The translations under genes were made by a program, and so were the position numbers. 64,000 bases of DNA from Metabacillus malikii. Lineage in GTDB: Bacteria; Bacillota; Bacilli; Bacillales; Bacillaceae. The notes below the pieces were generated by a model that worked only from the letters and a program-made list of their open reading frames with translations, searched no databases and had not been told where the DNA came from. Shown in pieces: positions 1 to 10,056 of this stretch (within the stretch, counting starts at the first letter, position 1; each line of letters starts with the position of its first letter). The stretch is taken from assembly GCF_030813355.1 (NCBI RefSeq), contig NZ_JAUSUD010000013.1, positions 1-64,000 on the forward strand, in the 5' to 3' direction.

Positions 1-94
1 TCTCCAAAGGGGATAAACATGGAGGAGCCGTATGCGAAGACCCGCACGTACGGATCTGTGAGAGGCGCATGAGTAATTCATGCGCCTACTCTAT
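1..94 (+). mobile_element. 3' end of a group II intron (domains V and VI)
   Basis: Positions 25-58 fold as a 34-nt domain V. GAGCCGTA pairs with TACGGATC, a two-base CG bulge sits at 47-48, and a short distal stem (33-36 with 43-46) carries the loop. Positions 62-91 form domain VI: a 10-bp stem (63-72 with 78-87), then an unpaired A at 88, then GAG paired with CTC. That A would be the branch point, 7 nt before a 3' end near 94. The maturase and the rest of the intron lie to the left of the window. G27 faces A54 where a G-U pair is usual, so activity is not assured. Intron class is not assigned. Confidence 0.8.
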
Positions 95-279
95 TTTGTA
101 GTTTTTTTCTTAGAGGTTATTGTTTTATGCTTAGTAACCCTCCAGCTACCATTGTTACAAGCAAAAGGAACAACTATGTAAAAAACAACAATGTTTATAA
201 AAGTTGTCATTTGTATATTGTGATTGGTGATAATTTATTTGCTTACCTATAAATTACAGTGTGAAAGGTACCCTTAAAG

Positions 280-288
280 CATAAGCTA
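280..288 (+). promoter_or_regulatory. Possible sigma-K -10 element upstream of the coxA-like gene
   Basis: CATAAGCTA fits the sigma-K -10 pattern CATAnnnTA and lies 50 nt before the start codon of a spore lipoprotein gene. No convincing AC-type -35 sits at the normal 16-17 nt spacing, so this is tentative. Confidence 0.25.
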
Positions 289-337
289 CGTAACGAGCAT
301 ATTTTGTGCTCAACAATTCGTACAGGGGGTATTCCGA

Positions 338-1183
338 TTGAATAAAAAAGTGACCGCAATTGCTTCTATTGCATTATTATCAACAAGTTTAGCTGCATGT
401 AATGCGAATAACGGTGCTATGGATGAAGGTAATAATGGCAATAGAGGAAATGGAAACGCACAGCCAATTGGATATTATACAAATGAGAATACAAATAGAG
501 ATAATGAAGGCCCTGTAACTGAATTTTTAGATGGCAGAAACAATGCAGCAAATCAACAAGGTAACAGAAATGCAGCTACAAGAGGTAATCAAGGGACAAA
601 CGGAAATACTAATCAACCAACTCAGGTAAACCAAGGAAACCAAGGTAGAACTTCAGATGGCAATCAGGCGAATAACCAAGGAAATAACTCAATGCGCCAA
701 GTAAATAACGCTACTAATAACAATGGCCAAAATAATCAAACAGCTCAACAAGGAAATCAGAATAACGGTGCAAACAGAAATAACCGTTATACAGATATGA
801 ATTATCATGGCCACTTAAATACTGAAGGTTACTATGGCAGAGAAGAACGTGAATTATCAGAACGTGTTAGAGAAACTGTAGAGAAAATGAATAATGTTGA
901 AAATGCAAACGTTGTTGTAACAGATGACAATATTCTTGTTGCAGTTGATACCAATGATAATAATGACAAGGCCATGAAAGAGAATATTACAAAAGAGTTA
1001 CGCAATGTCACAAGCGGACGTAATGTACAAGTCGTAACAGATGAAGGTACAGTTTCCCGCGTACGTAATATAAACAATAATATCAATAACGGTGGCGAAC
1101 GTGGAATGATTGACACGGATATCAATAATTTAATGAATGATTTAGGAGACGCAATTAGACGTCCGTTTACTGGGAACCGTTAA
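338..1183 (+). CDS. coxA: YhcN/YlaJ-family spore lipoprotein (CoxA-like)
   Basis: Secreted lipoprotein expected in the spore envelope. The N-terminus has a lysine pair, a hydrophobic stretch and the lipobox LAAC, giving lipidated Cys21. Residues about 22-150 are extremely rich in Asn, Gln and Gly, and residues about 155-265 form the conserved YhcN/YlaJ domain. The start is a TTG preceded by CAGGGGGT. In B. subtilis the spore cortex protein CoxA occupies this interval upstream of bofC and ruvAB, which is why that symbol is offered. The low-complexity linker means homology rests on the C-terminal third. A terminator follows at once. The family is seen in the sequence; the exact orthologue is inferred from gene order. 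Confidence 0.75.
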   Translation: MNKKVTAIASIALLSTSLAACNANNGAMDEGNNGNRGNGNAQPIGYYTNENTNRDNEGPVTEFLDGRNNAANQQGNRNAATRGNQGTNGNTNQPTQVNQGNQGRTSDGNQANNQGNNSMRQVNNATNNNGQNNQTAQQGNQNNGANRNNRYTDMNYHGHLNTEGYYGREERELSERVRETVEKMNNVENANVVVTDDNILVAVDTNDNNDKAMKENITKELRNVTSGRNVQVVTDEGTVSRVRNINNNINNGGERGMIDTDINNLMNDLGDAIRRPFTGNR

Positions 1184-1186
1184 CAT

Positions 1187-1217
1187 AACAAGGGGGATTT
1201 CTCCCTTGTTTTTTTAC
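1187..1217 (+). terminator. Rho-independent terminator after the coxA-like gene
   Basis: AACAAGGG pairs with CCCTTGTT, followed by a run of seven T. Confidence 0.85.
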
Positions 1218-1265
1218 ATAAAATTTATGATATGATAAGGAAAAGCAGACAAGCGGGTGAGTAAT

Positions 1266-1451
1266 TTGGAGAAAACTACGAAAAGAGAAACAAAAGGTAT
1301 CGATACAACAATAATCTATGATTTCAAAGAATATCCTGATGAAATTAGCGGGCGCTGTGACAATTGTGGAAATACACTCTTTAAAAGTTCTGTGAAAGAT
1401 TTTGTCTTTTTAAGAGAATGCAGAGAATGTGGAATGAAAAAGAGCATCTAA
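1266..1451 (+). CDS. Small protein with two CxxC pairs (zinc-ribbon-like)
   Basis: A 61-residue protein when read from the TTG at 1266, which has GGGTGA at 1255-1260 at good spacing. A GTG at 1257 would add three residues but overlaps that ribosome binding site. Two pairs, CDNC at residues 31-34 and CREC at 52-55, separated by 17 residues, would make a zinc knuckle or ribbon. There is no signal peptide or membrane segment, so it is probably cytoplasmic. It stands alone between terminators, between a spore lipoprotein gene and bofC. I do not recognise a named family. RNA or protein binding is possible from the fold type but is not shown. Confidence 0.65.
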   Translation: MEKTTKRETKGIDTTIIYDFKEYPDEISGRCDNCGNTLFKSSVKDFVFLRECRECGMKKSI

Positions 1452-1467
1452 CTTGGTGCTCTTTTTA
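1437..1467 (+). terminator. Terminator overlapping the stop of the zinc-ribbon gene
   Basis: AAAGAGCA pairs with TGCTCTTT plus trailing T. The left arm overlaps the last codons of the gene at 1266-1451. Confidence 0.75.
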
Positions 1468-1566
1468 CATATGGCCATATTTATTTTTATAGTGGTTAAA
1501 AATTCTATTATTGGTCACAATAGTAACGGAGCAATTCTTGTGAAAAAAATAATAGAGGTGAGTTAG

Positions 1567-2097
1567 ATGAGCAGATTTCATCGTCGTCACATCCTTACTA
1601 TAATCAGTATTGCGTTCTTAATTGGAATTCTACAATTGTTTACTCAAATGGACCATGCAGCTGCTACTAGCGAAAAAATAAATAGTTCTCATTCTGTCAA
1701 GGTAATCCTACAACAAACCTATCTAGATGGGGAACAAAGTGAAGAAGTATTGATGGAACCAAATGAATCAGAGACAAAACTTTTAACTAAATATAAAGAG
1801 TGGGCATTAATCAGCAAAAGCAACGAGAAATATGTCTTTAGACGGCATATAGATGATATTTCTCCATTGTTAAAAACGAATGGATACTTTGGATTAACTG
1901 GTGATGGTACATTATCGACGTTTAATGGGAAGCCTGAAACAAACGAGGTCATTCAATCTTTTTTTCAAATTGATATTAAAAAGCTAGAGAGTAGAATGCA
2001 TCATCAATTGAAAAAGGGAATTCGTATTCATTCCAAGGATCAATATTTGGAAGTACTTAAAAATTATGAATTGTATTCAAAAGCTATCAAACAATGA
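1567..2097 (+). CDS. bofC: BofC, forespore checkpoint protein for pro-sigma-K processing
   Basis: BofC is made in the forespore and exported to the intermembrane space, where it restrains the SpoIVB protease that signals pro-sigma-K cleavage. The 176-residue product starts at ATG with GAGGTGAG upstream. A basic start and hydrophobic segment (about 9-33) form the export signal. The C-terminal half contains the family's conserved blocks, including the FRRHIDDISP and YFGLTGDGTLSTF stretches at about residues 95-120. Length and position directly before ruvAB match the B. subtilis gene. The partner sigK is intact at 56671-57411 in this window. Confidence 0.88.
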   Translation: MSRFHRRHILTIISIAFLIGILQLFTQMDHAAATSEKINSSHSVKVILQQTYLDGEQSEEVLMEPNESETKLLTKYKEWALISKSNEKYVFRRHIDDISPLLKTNGYFGLTGDGTLSTFNGKPETNEVIQSFFQIDIKKLESRMHHQLKKGIRIHSKDQYLEVLKNYELYSKAIKQ

Positions 2098-2128
2098 TAA
2101 CAGCTAGATGGTGTTTAAACCTAAGAAC

Positions 2129-2176
2129 AAGACCCTAACAACACATGCTAAATTGTACAAATGCTGTTAGGGTCTT
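2129..2176 (+). terminator. Strong inverted repeat after bofC, probable terminator
   Basis: A perfect 12-bp stem, AAGACCCTAACA with TGTTAGGGTCTT, encloses a 23-nt loop. No T-run follows on either strand, so intrinsic termination is likely but not certain. Confidence 0.5.
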
Positions 2177-2356
2177 ATACATTCGGGTTACCCTCTAGCT
2201 TTTTTGTCGTACAGATTATTTAACTCCAATGCATTTTATTTTTGATATAATTAGAACAATTGTGCGTGTTTTGTTACTGATTTCAAATAAAACATCTTCT
2301 GATTCGATAGCTTTTTTGATACAATGAGGTACAGTCTCAAATGAGAGGTGAAAGTT

Positions 2357-2965
2357 TTGATTGAATTTATTAAAGGATTTATTGACTACGTCACTCCAGA
2401 ATATATCGTCATTGACCATCATGGTTTAGGCTATAAAGTACATACACCAAATCCTTTTATTTATAATAAAAGTGCTAATGAAGAGGTTATTATTTATACA
2501 TATCAGCATGTACGTGAGGACCTCATTGCTTTATACGGATTCCAAACGAGAGAAGAAAAAGCATTATTTATGAAATTGTTAAATGTGACAGGGATTGGTC
2601 CAAAAGGGGCGTTAGCGATTCTTGCATCTGGAAATCCGAAACAAGTTATTGAAGCAATTGAAGAAGAAAACGATACATTCTTAGTTAAATTCCCTGGTGT
2701 CGGAAAAAAAACGGCCCGACAAATTATTTTAGATTTAAAAGGGAAGCTTGGAGATATAGCAGCACTTTACGCACCAGATTTATTTACACATGAGAAAATT
2801 GAAAAAGAAGAAACCGATAATCTTGCTTTACTAGAAGCGGTTGAAGCGTTAAAAGTTCTTGGCTACGCAGAGCGTGAAATTAATAAAGTATTACCGACAC
2901 TAAAACAAGAGAGTTTATCAACAGACCAATATGTGAAAAAAGCATTGCAAAAGCTGTTAAAGTAA
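2357..2965 (+). CDS. ruvA: Holliday junction DNA helicase subunit RuvA
   Basis: RuvA tetramers bind four-way DNA junctions and load RuvB for branch migration. The 202-residue protein has the OB-fold domain (1-64), tandem helix-hairpin-helix motifs (about 70-140, with [11 protein letters not shown] and FPGVGKKTA) and the C-terminal RuvB-contact domain (about 155-202). The TTG at 2357 is chosen because GAGAGGTGA at 2344-2352 lies at correct spacing and family members begin MIEF. A GTG at 2348 overlaps that site. It is followed after 11 nt by ruvB, so the two are co-transcribed. Confidence 0.95.
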   Translation: MIEFIKGFIDYVTPEYIVIDHHGLGYKVHTPNPFIYNKSANEEVIIYTYQHVREDLIALYGFQTREEKALFMKLLNVTGIGPKGALAILASGNPKQVIEAIEEENDTFLVKFPGVGKKTARQIILDLKGKLGDIAALYAPDLFTHEKIEKEETDNLALLEAVEALKVLGYAEREINKVLPTLKQESLSTDQYVKKALQKLLK

Positions 2966-2976
2966 GGTGATAAATG

Positions 2977-3981
2977 ATGGATGAGCGCCTTGTATCAAGT
3001 GAGGCAGGTACGCAAGAAGAATATATGGAATTAAGCTTAAGACCTCAAACCCTTTCACAATATATCGGACAAGATAAAGTGAAGGAGAACTTAAAGGTAT
3101 TTATTGAGGCAGCAAAAATTCGCCATGAAACATTAGACCATGTTTTACTCTATGGACCACCCGGACTAGGAAAGACAACATTGGCAACGATTATAGCAAA
3201 TGAAATGGGTGTACAAATACGGACAACTTCAGGACCAGCGATAGAGAGGCCAGGTGATCTTGCAGCAATCCTAACTGCATTAGAGCCCGGAGATGTTTTG
3301 TTTATTGATGAAATCCACCGACTTCAACGCTCAATTGAAGAAGTTTTATATGCTGCAATGGAGGATTTTTGCTTAGATATTGTCATTGGCAAAGGGCCTT
3401 CTGCTAAGTCTGTACGATTAGATTTACCGCCATTTACATTGATTGGTGCAACTACGAGAGTAGGTCTGTTAACTGCCCCACTACGGGATCGATTTGGCGT
3501 TTTAAGTAGACTTGAATATTATCATGAACAACAATTAGCGGACATTGTACAGCGAACAGCAGAGATCCTTGAAATCGGGATTGAGTTTGATGGAGCTCTT
3601 GAAATAGCGAGAAGATCCAGAGGTACACCAAGGGTAGCTAACCGATTATTACGTAGAGTAAGAGATTTTGCACAAGTAAATGGTGTACAAACGATAACGA
3701 CACAACTCGCCGTAGATGCGCTTGAAAAGCTGCAGGTTGATAAACTTGGTTTAGATCATATCGATCATAAATTATTACTCGGTATTATTGAAAAATATCG
3801 CGGTGGACCGGTAGGAATTGACACAATCTCGGCAACAATAGGAGAAGAATCACACACAATTGAAGATGTTTATGAACCATATTTGCTTCAAATCGGTTTT
3901 CTGCAAAGAACGCCAAGAGGAAGAGTTGTAACAGATTTAGTTTATCGACACTTTCATATGGAGGTACCAAAGCATGATTGA
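2977..3981 (+). CDS. ruvB: Holliday junction branch migration ATPase RuvB
   Basis: Hexameric AAA+ motor that drives branch migration with RuvA. Walker A GPPGLGKT is at about residues 60-67, Walker B DEIH at 111-114, sensor GATTR at 157-161, and a winged-helix DNA-binding domain fills about 255-330. The ATG at 2977 is preferred over 2974 because AAGGTGA (2964-2970) is then six bases away and family proteins begin MDER. The 334-residue length is normal. The gene's last 8 bases overlap the next small gene. No resolvase RuvC is expected in Bacillaceae, and ruvX lies elsewhere in the window. Confidence 0.96.
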   Translation: MDERLVSSEAGTQEEYMELSLRPQTLSQYIGQDKVKENLKVFIEAAKIRHETLDHVLLYGPPGLGKTTLATIIANEMGVQIRTTSGPAIERPGDLAAILTALEPGDVLFIDEIHRLQRSIEEVLYAAMEDFCLDIVIGKGPSAKSVRLDLPPFTLIGATTRVGLLTAPLRDRFGVLSRLEYYHEQQLADIVQRTAEILEIGIEFDGALEIARRSRGTPRVANRLLRRVRDFAQVNGVQTITTQLAVDALEKLQVDKLGLDHIDHKLLLGIIEKYRGGPVGIDTISATIGEESHTIEDVYEPYLLQIGFLQRTPRGRVVTDLVYRHFHMEVPKHD

Positions 3982-4174
3982 CTTTCCGAAAATCCTTATG
4001 ATTTTAGGTGGTGTGCTTTTAATTATTGGATTTTTCATGCAGTTTATTGGTAAACTACCAGGTGATATTATCTTTAAAAAAGGAAACACGACCGTTTTCT
4101 TTCCAATTGTCACATGTATTGTGATAAGCATTGTATTATCAATCGTTATGTCACTCATTGGGAGATTTAAATAA
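3974..4174 (+). CDS. DUF2905 family small membrane protein
   Basis: A 66-residue protein with two hydrophobic segments (about 5-26 and 44-63) joined by a short polar loop with [12 protein letters not shown], the family signature. It overlaps the end of ruvB by 8 nt, and its GGAGGT lies inside ruvB, so translation is coupled. It is frequently found next to ruvB in Firmicutes but has no established function. The link to recombination is positional only. A 83-nt gap to queA follows. Confidence 0.8.
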   Translation: MIDFPKILMILGGVLLIIGFFMQFIGKLPGDIIFKKGNTTVFFPIVTCIVISIVLSIVMSLIGRFK

Positions 4175-4257
4175 GTAGTGAAAATCACATTAACGTATTG
4201 AATAATAGGATACGAATATTAGTTATGAAAAGTTATATAGAAAAAAGGTGAACCAGA

Positions 4258-5286
4258 TTGAAAGTAGAGTTATTTGATTTTGAACTTCCTGAGGATCTGA
4301 TTGCTCAAGTTCCGCTTAAAGAAAGAGATGCCTCAAGATTAATGGTCTTAAATCGTACTACAGGAGAAGTAATCCATGAGACGTTCAAATCAATTGTTGA
4401 TTATTTCAATGCTGGAGACTGTCTTGTATTAAATGATACACGGGTTATGCCAGCAAGACTGTTTGGTATCAAAGAAGATACAGGTGCCAGCATTGAAATT
4501 CTTCTTTTAAAACAACAAGAAGAAGACATTTGGGAGACGTTAGTTAAGCCAGCTAAGCGTGTAAAAGAAGGAACAGTCATAACATTTGGTTCAGGCCAAT
4601 TAACAGCAACATGTATCGGTACTAGCGAACATGGTGGACGTTTATTGAAATTCAACTATGAAGGTATCTTTTATGAAGTACTTGATTCATTAGGCGAGAT
4701 GCCGCTTCCTCCATATATAAAAGAACAATTAGACGATCGCGAACGCTATCAAACAGTATTCTCACGTGAAATTGGTTCCGCAGCAGCACCGACAGCAGGA
4801 TTACATTTCACAGAGGAAATATTAGAAGCACTTAAGGAAAAAGGTGTACATATTGCCTTTATTACATTGCATGTTGGGTTAGGAACATTTCGCCCAGTCA
4901 GCGCTGAAACGGTTGAAGAACATGAAATGCATGCTGAGTTTTACCAAGTTAGTGAGGAGACTGCAACACGGTTAAATGAGGTTCGTCAGAATGGCGGCAG
5001 AATTATTTCGGTTGGTACTACATCAACGCGAACACTTGAAACAATTGCTTCAAAGCATCAAGGGAAATTTGTTGCTGAGAGTGGTTGGACTAGCATATTT
5101 ATTTATCCTGGCTACGAGTTCACAGGTATTGATGGGATGATTACGAATTTCCATTTGCCAAAGTCTTCATTGATTATGCTTGTCAGTGCATTAGCATCTA
5201 GAGAGTTTGTGATGAATGCGTATGAAACTGCAGTAAAGGAAAAGTATCGTTTTTTCAGTTTTGGAGATGCGATGCTAATTATTTAA
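4258..5286 (+). CDS. queA: S-adenosylmethionine:tRNA ribosyltransferase-isomerase QueA
   Basis: Transfers and isomerises the ribosyl group of SAM onto preQ1 at position 34 of tRNAs with GUN anticodons, giving epoxyqueuosine. The 342-residue length is typical. Visible family blocks are [12 protein letters not shown] at the N-terminus, [12 protein letters not shown] near residue 60, [13 protein letters not shown] near 175, and [11 protein letters not shown] near 205. The TTG start has AAAAGGTGA upstream. It works after Tgt, the next gene, and both belong to the queuosine pathway. Confidence 0.95.
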   Translation: MKVELFDFELPEDLIAQVPLKERDASRLMVLNRTTGEVIHETFKSIVDYFNAGDCLVLNDTRVMPARLFGIKEDTGASIEILLLKQQEEDIWETLVKPAKRVKEGTVITFGSGQLTATCIGTSEHGGRLLKFNYEGIFYEVLDSLGEMPLPPYIKEQLDDRERYQTVFSREIGSAAAPTAGLHFTEEILEALKEKGVHIAFITLHVGLGTFRPVSAETVEEHEMHAEFYQVSEETATRLNEVRQNGGRIISVGTTSTRTLETIASKHQGKFVAESGWTSIFIYPGYEFTGIDGMITNFHLPKSSLIMLVSALASREFVMNAYETAVKEKYRFFSFGDAMLII

Positions 5287-5375
5287 TACATTATTGTTTT
5301 CATATACCTAAAAATTTTTCACTTTAGGTTTGTTTATAGTTATAACTTGATGTTATAGGGTTGTTGTTTTCATAA

Positions 5376-6578
<1,203 letters not shown>

Positions 6579-6603
6579 AAACAATTGAAAGGAGGGAAAA
6601 TAT

Positions 6604-6864
6604 ATGGAACTTATAGGTACTGTTCTACCATTAATTGCGATGTTCGCAATATTTTATTTCTTATTAATCCGTCCGCAGCAAAAGCAACAAAAAGCGGTAC
6701 GCGAAATGCAAAGCAGCCTGCAAAAGGGTGATAAAATTGTAACAATTGGTGGACTTCATGGTATTTTGGATTCTATTGATGAAGACAAAATTATCTTAAA
6801 AGTTGGAGACGGAACACGTTTAACTTTTGACCGTCGTTCAGTTCGCGAAGTTGTAAAAAACTAA
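6604..6864 (+). CDS. yajC: Preprotein translocase accessory subunit YajC
   Basis: An 86-residue inner-membrane protein with one N-terminal segment (about 5-22, containing FAIFYFLLIRPQQKQ) and a cytoplasmic domain with GDKIVTIGGLHG. YajC associates with SecDF, whose gene is at 10470-12725. The start follows GAAAGGAGGG. It is the last gene of the run that begins at ruvA and is closed by a strong terminator. Confidence 0.95.
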   Translation: MELIGTVLPLIAMFAIFYFLLIRPQQKQQKAVREMQSSLQKGDKIVTIGGLHGILDSIDEDKIILKVGDGTRLTFDRRSVREVVKN

Positions 6865-6876
6865 TTGATACATATC

Positions 6877-6919
6877 AAAAAAACAAGCCAATTTCGTTAA
6901 TGATTGGCTTGTTTTTTTA
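6877..6919. terminator. Bidirectional terminator between yajC and yrzE
   Basis: A 13-bp stem, AAAACAAGCCAAT with ATTGGCTTGTTTT, has A-rich and T-rich flanks. It can serve both converging genes. Confidence 0.9.
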
Positions 6920-6929
6920 TAGTAAGATA

Positions 6930-7316
6930 TTAATTACTAGACCTAGAAGCTGCTAAATTTACTCCGAATACTCCGCCTACCATTGCAGCTAACAGGAACC
7001 CTCCATGATACAACATTTCTTCCATCGTAAATAATTGGCCATAGCCTAAGAACTTAAAGAGGAAGATAATACATGAATAAAGGAGTGCGGTTATACCACC
7101 AACTAGCCACCCTTTTTCTTTTCCATTACCTCCAGCTACGAACCCGCCAATGAAAACAGCTAATATTGAAATCCCTAAAAGTAGCCATGTTATCGATGAC
7201 TCTGATAAATCAGTGAATTTTAAAAGTGTCGCAAATATTAGGCTAGTAATTAAAGCGATCACAAATATAGTCGTCAAACCATAGAGAATCGCTTTACCCC
7301 ACTTTTTCGTTTCCAT
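6930..7316 (-). CDS. yrzE: TIGR04086 family membrane protein (YrzE)
   Basis: A 128-residue protein with four hydrophobic segments (about 10-31, 42-62, 69-90 and 100-122), glycine-rich in the second half (FIGGFVAGGNGKEKGW). The ATG has AAAGGGAGGGG upstream. It occupies the same place as B. subtilis yrzE, opposite in direction to yajC. Function is unknown. Family and topology are visible; any role is not. Confidence 0.8.
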   Translation of the reverse strand: METKKWGKAILYGLTTIFVIALITSLIFATLLKFTDLSESSITWLLLGISILAVFIGGFVAGGNGKEKGWLVGGITALLYSCIIFLFKFLGYGQLFTMEEMLYHGGFLLAAMVGGVFGVNLAASRSSN

Positions 7317-7560
7317 TATGGTTTCCCCTCCCTTTTCTATAAATGGTCAAGCTTGTAGCTCGTCTTAATAGAGGATATTCAAGAAAAAAGAAAATAGAAT
7401 ATAAATATTTAGAATTAAGGTCAAAGTTAATTGTTGAATGTGTTAATAGATGTAGCTTGCTATTATGAAGATTTAATTGCATGACTATTCAATTTGTACA
7501 TAAAAGCAGTTGAAATGATAAAAACTATTAAAAAGGAACAGGTTGAAGGAGGCCTACCAT

Positions 7561-8220
7561 TTGATGGATATGTATCCTTCCATAATAGGGCGGACAATAA
7601 TTCTCTATTTTTTGATTATCATTATTTTCCGCATCATGGGAAAACGTGAGATTGCAGAACTAAGTATATTTGACTTAGTTGTTTTTTTAATGACAGCTGA
7701 AATTGCTGTTACTTCGATTGAAAATCATAAAGACCCATTATTACATACGATTATCCCGATGCTTGTTCTATTATCTATCCAAATTACTTTAGCTTATTTA
7801 TCACTTAAAAGTACAAAGTTACGGCATATTCTTGACGGAAAACCAACAGTCATTATTAACCGTGGTAAAGTCGATGAACATGCGATGAGGTCTCAACGTT
7901 ATAATATTGATGATTTGTTAACACAACTTCGTGAGAAAGACATTAGTAGTATAGCGGATGTAGAATTTGCAATCCTTGAATCATCCGGAAAGTTGTCTAT
8001 TATTAAGAAGGATGAAAATGAAAAAGAAAGTCCAATGTTACAAATGCCGCTAATTGTTGATGGGTTCATACAAGAAGACCATTTGAAGTTAATTGACAAA
8101 AACGATAATTGGTTAAAGGAAGAACTAGAAAAGTTAGGGTATCATGATATTAAAAAGATATCTATATGCACATATAATAATGGTACATTTTCTATTGATT
8201 TAATGGATGAAATAAAATAG
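7561..8220 (+). CDS. yrbG: DUF421 membrane protein YrbG
   Basis: A 219-residue protein with three N-terminal membrane segments within residues 1-85 and a cytoplasmic DUF421 domain (about 85-210). The family blocks FRIMGKREIAELSIFDLVVFL near residue 25, and LDGKPTVIINRGKVD with YNIDDLLTQLREK in the soluble part, are present. A TTG at 7561 is eight bases after AAGGAGG (7546-7552) and is preferred over an ATG at 7564 or a leaderless TTG at 7543. Related DUF421 proteins in Bacillus are spore-associated, but this one's role is not established. Confidence 0.85.
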   Translation: MMDMYPSIIGRTIILYFLIIIIFRIMGKREIAELSIFDLVVFLMTAEIAVTSIENHKDPLLHTIIPMLVLLSIQITLAYLSLKSTKLRHILDGKPTVIINRGKVDEHAMRSQRYNIDDLLTQLREKDISSIADVEFAILESSGKLSIIKKDENEKESPMLQMPLIVDGFIQEDHLKLIDKNDNWLKEELEKLGYHDIKKISICTYNNGTFSIDLMDEIK

Positions 8221-8230
8221 TGCAAAATGA

Positions 8231-8307
8231 AGAGGGTGACACAATAGGAACATACCACGCAACAAACACTTTGCTTGATGGTCTGAACTTGGTTATGGTC
8301 ACCCTCT
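8231..8307. terminator. Long-loop inverted repeat between converging yrbG and spoVB
   Basis: AGAGGGTGAC at 8231-8240 pairs perfectly with GTCACCCTCT at 8298-8307 across a 57-nt loop. It sits between two converging genes where a terminator is expected but lacks a T-run. The loop is much longer than usual. Confidence 0.4.
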
Positions 8308-8329
8308 AAATATATTTGAAAGGTAATAG

Positions 8330-9904
8330 CTACTTTATAGGAATTAATTTTGCTAAATGCACACCAACAAATGGTATTCGCTTCATTTCATCACGTTCTA
8401 TTAAGCTGAAAATAATTAGGAATAAACAGTAAATGAATGTAGTAACGCATATCGATATGAGTAGTCTAGGCATTAGTGAAGCTTGGACGATGAGATTGTG
8501 ATAGCATAGGAAACCGATAAATCCTGATATTACTATTGTAATACCACTTTTTAGATAAGACCTTACATGGATCGTAAATGGCACAACTTTCATAACCGTT
8601 GCAAAATGTAGCAAGGTTGTAAGCATCATGCCAATAACAATCGCTAACCCCGCACCCATAATGCCTAATGATGGTTGTGTTGCTAACGCAAAGATAAGCG
8701 CGGTTTTAACAGCGGAACCAATCAAACTATTAATCATTGCTGCTCTAGCGAGGTCAAGTGCTTGAAGCACAGCTTGTAACGGACCTTGGAAATAATGAAA
8801 AATAAAGAATGGTGCAAGTACTTGGACGAAAATTGCAGATTGACTATTACCATACATCACAATCATTAATGGCTCAGCAAAAATATATAGCACAACACAA
8901 GCTAATCCTCCACTAACTATTGATAAACGGATTGCTTGTTGAAGGCGGTGTTCGACTAGCTTCAATTTATTTTGGGCCATTGCTTCACTAATAGCAGGAA
9001 CTAGTGAAGTAGATAAAGAATAAGTAATAAATGAAGGTAACATTAATAATGGCAATGCATATCCAGTAAGTCCACCATATTGTTTTGTTGCGACAGCAGT
9101 GGCAACTCCCGCGATGGCAAGGCTATTTGCAACAACAATAGGCTCAAAAAACCATGAAATTGAACCGATAAGCCTGCTTCCTGTAGTCGGGAGAGCGATC
9201 CCCATTAATTGGTTAAAAGTATCTTTTCCTTTCTTAAGTGATGTAAAGAAATTACGGCGAATTTTTAATTTTCGTTTCTTTACTTTAAACATGGCAGCTA
9301 AATAAATGAGTGAAATTAATTCTCCAATAACAGATGAAAACATTGCACCGGCAGCTGCATACTCAATACCATAAGGGAGGAAAGCGCTCGTACATATCGC
9401 AACTAAAGAGATGCGAATTGTTTGTTCTAATACTTGAGAAACAGCAGCGGGACGCATGTTTTGCTTTCCTTGAAAATATCCACGGATAACCGAAGAGATT
9501 GCAACGATAGGAATAACCGGTGTTATTGCAAGCAATGGCCAGATAATGCGTTCATCAGTGAAAATATTTTCAGCTAATAAAGGTGCAAAGAAGATAATTG
9601 CTGGCGTGAAAATAACGCTTAAACCTCCGGTAATGGAGAGGGAAACAACTAAGATTTTCTTTATTTTCCTTTGGTCACCTTGTGCCTCGGCCTCGGCAAC
9701 TAGCTTTGATATTGCAACAGGTAAGCCTAGTTGTGTAATCGTAATAACTAAAACAAGAGTTGGTACTGCCATCATATATAAGCCAACGCCTTCTTCACCA
9801 ATAAATCGAGCAATGACGATCCGATTGATAAATCCAAGAATACGTGTAATAAAGCCTGCTAAAATTAAGATGAGCGTTCCTTTCAGAAACGATTGCTTTG
9901 TCAT
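8330..9904 (-). CDS. spoVB: Stage V sporulation protein B, MOP-type lipid flippase family
   Basis: A 524-residue polytopic protein of the MurJ/MATE-like polysaccharide exporter superfamily, with about 14 membrane segments. SpoVB acts in the mother cell during spore cortex formation and is thought to move lipid-linked peptidoglycan precursors. The N-terminus, TKQSFLKGTLILILAGFITRILGF, shows the family's first transmembrane helix, and GLPVAISKLVAEAEAQG near residue 60 is a typical block. The ATG follows GGGAGAG. It lies between yrbG and comN as in B. subtilis. Paralogues such as YtgP/YkvU exist, but position supports SpoVB. Confidence 0.9.
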   Translation of the reverse strand: MTKQSFLKGTLILILAGFITRILGFINRIVIARFIGEEGVGLYMMAVPTLVLVITITQLGLPVAISKLVAEAEAQGDQRKIKKILVVSLSITGGLSVIFTPAIIFFAPLLAENIFTDERIIWPLLAITPVIPIVAISSVIRGYFQGKQNMRPAAVSQVLEQTIRISLVAICTSAFLPYGIEYAAAGAMFSSVIGELISLIYLAAMFKVKKRKLKIRRNFFTSLKKGKDTFNQLMGIALPTTGSRLIGSISWFFEPIVVANSLAIAGVATAVATKQYGGLTGYALPLLMLPSFITYSLSTSLVPAISEAMAQNKLKLVEHRLQQAIRLSIVSGGLACVVLYIFAEPLMIVMYGNSQSAIFVQVLAPFFIFHYFQGPLQAVLQALDLARAAMINSLIGSAVKTALIFALATQPSLGIMGAGLAIVIGMMLTTLLHFATVMKVVPFTIHVRSYLKSGITIVISGFIGFLCYHNLIVQASLMPRLLISICVTTFIYCLFLIIFSLIERDEMKRIPFVGVHLAKLIPIK

Positions 9905-9926
9905 TTCTCTCCCTGCCTTCTCAAAA

Positions 9927-9956
9927 TTCGTATATTCAGATACAATTACTATATGC
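9927..9956 (-). promoter_or_regulatory. Candidate sigma-E promoter of spoVB
   Basis: On the minus strand GCATATA (6 of 7 to the sigma-E -35 KMATATT) is followed after 15 nt by TATACGAA, a partial match to CATACAHT. It ends 23 nt before the spoVB start codon, which suits the known mother-cell expression of spoVB in B. subtilis. Confidence 0.4.
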
Positions 9957-10056
9957 GATTGACTAGGCCAAGCATGACAAGTTCTGTAAGATTGTAAAAA
10001 CTATTAGCAAGGTCTAAGTAGTAAAGTAGGAACAATCTATTTAAGGAGAAGATAAG

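Noticed and set aside
832-1125. Minus-strand frame inside the coxA-like gene
   Set aside because: Antisense to a well-supported gene, with no ribosome binding site and low-complexity sequence.
2216-2422. Minus-strand frame overlapping the bofC-ruvA gap and ruvA start
   Set aside because: Overlaps the ruvA leader and start; no recognisable protein features.
9546-9962. 138-residue plus-strand frame antisense to spoVB
   Set aside because: Lies on the opposite strand of a clear membrane protein gene and has no family features.
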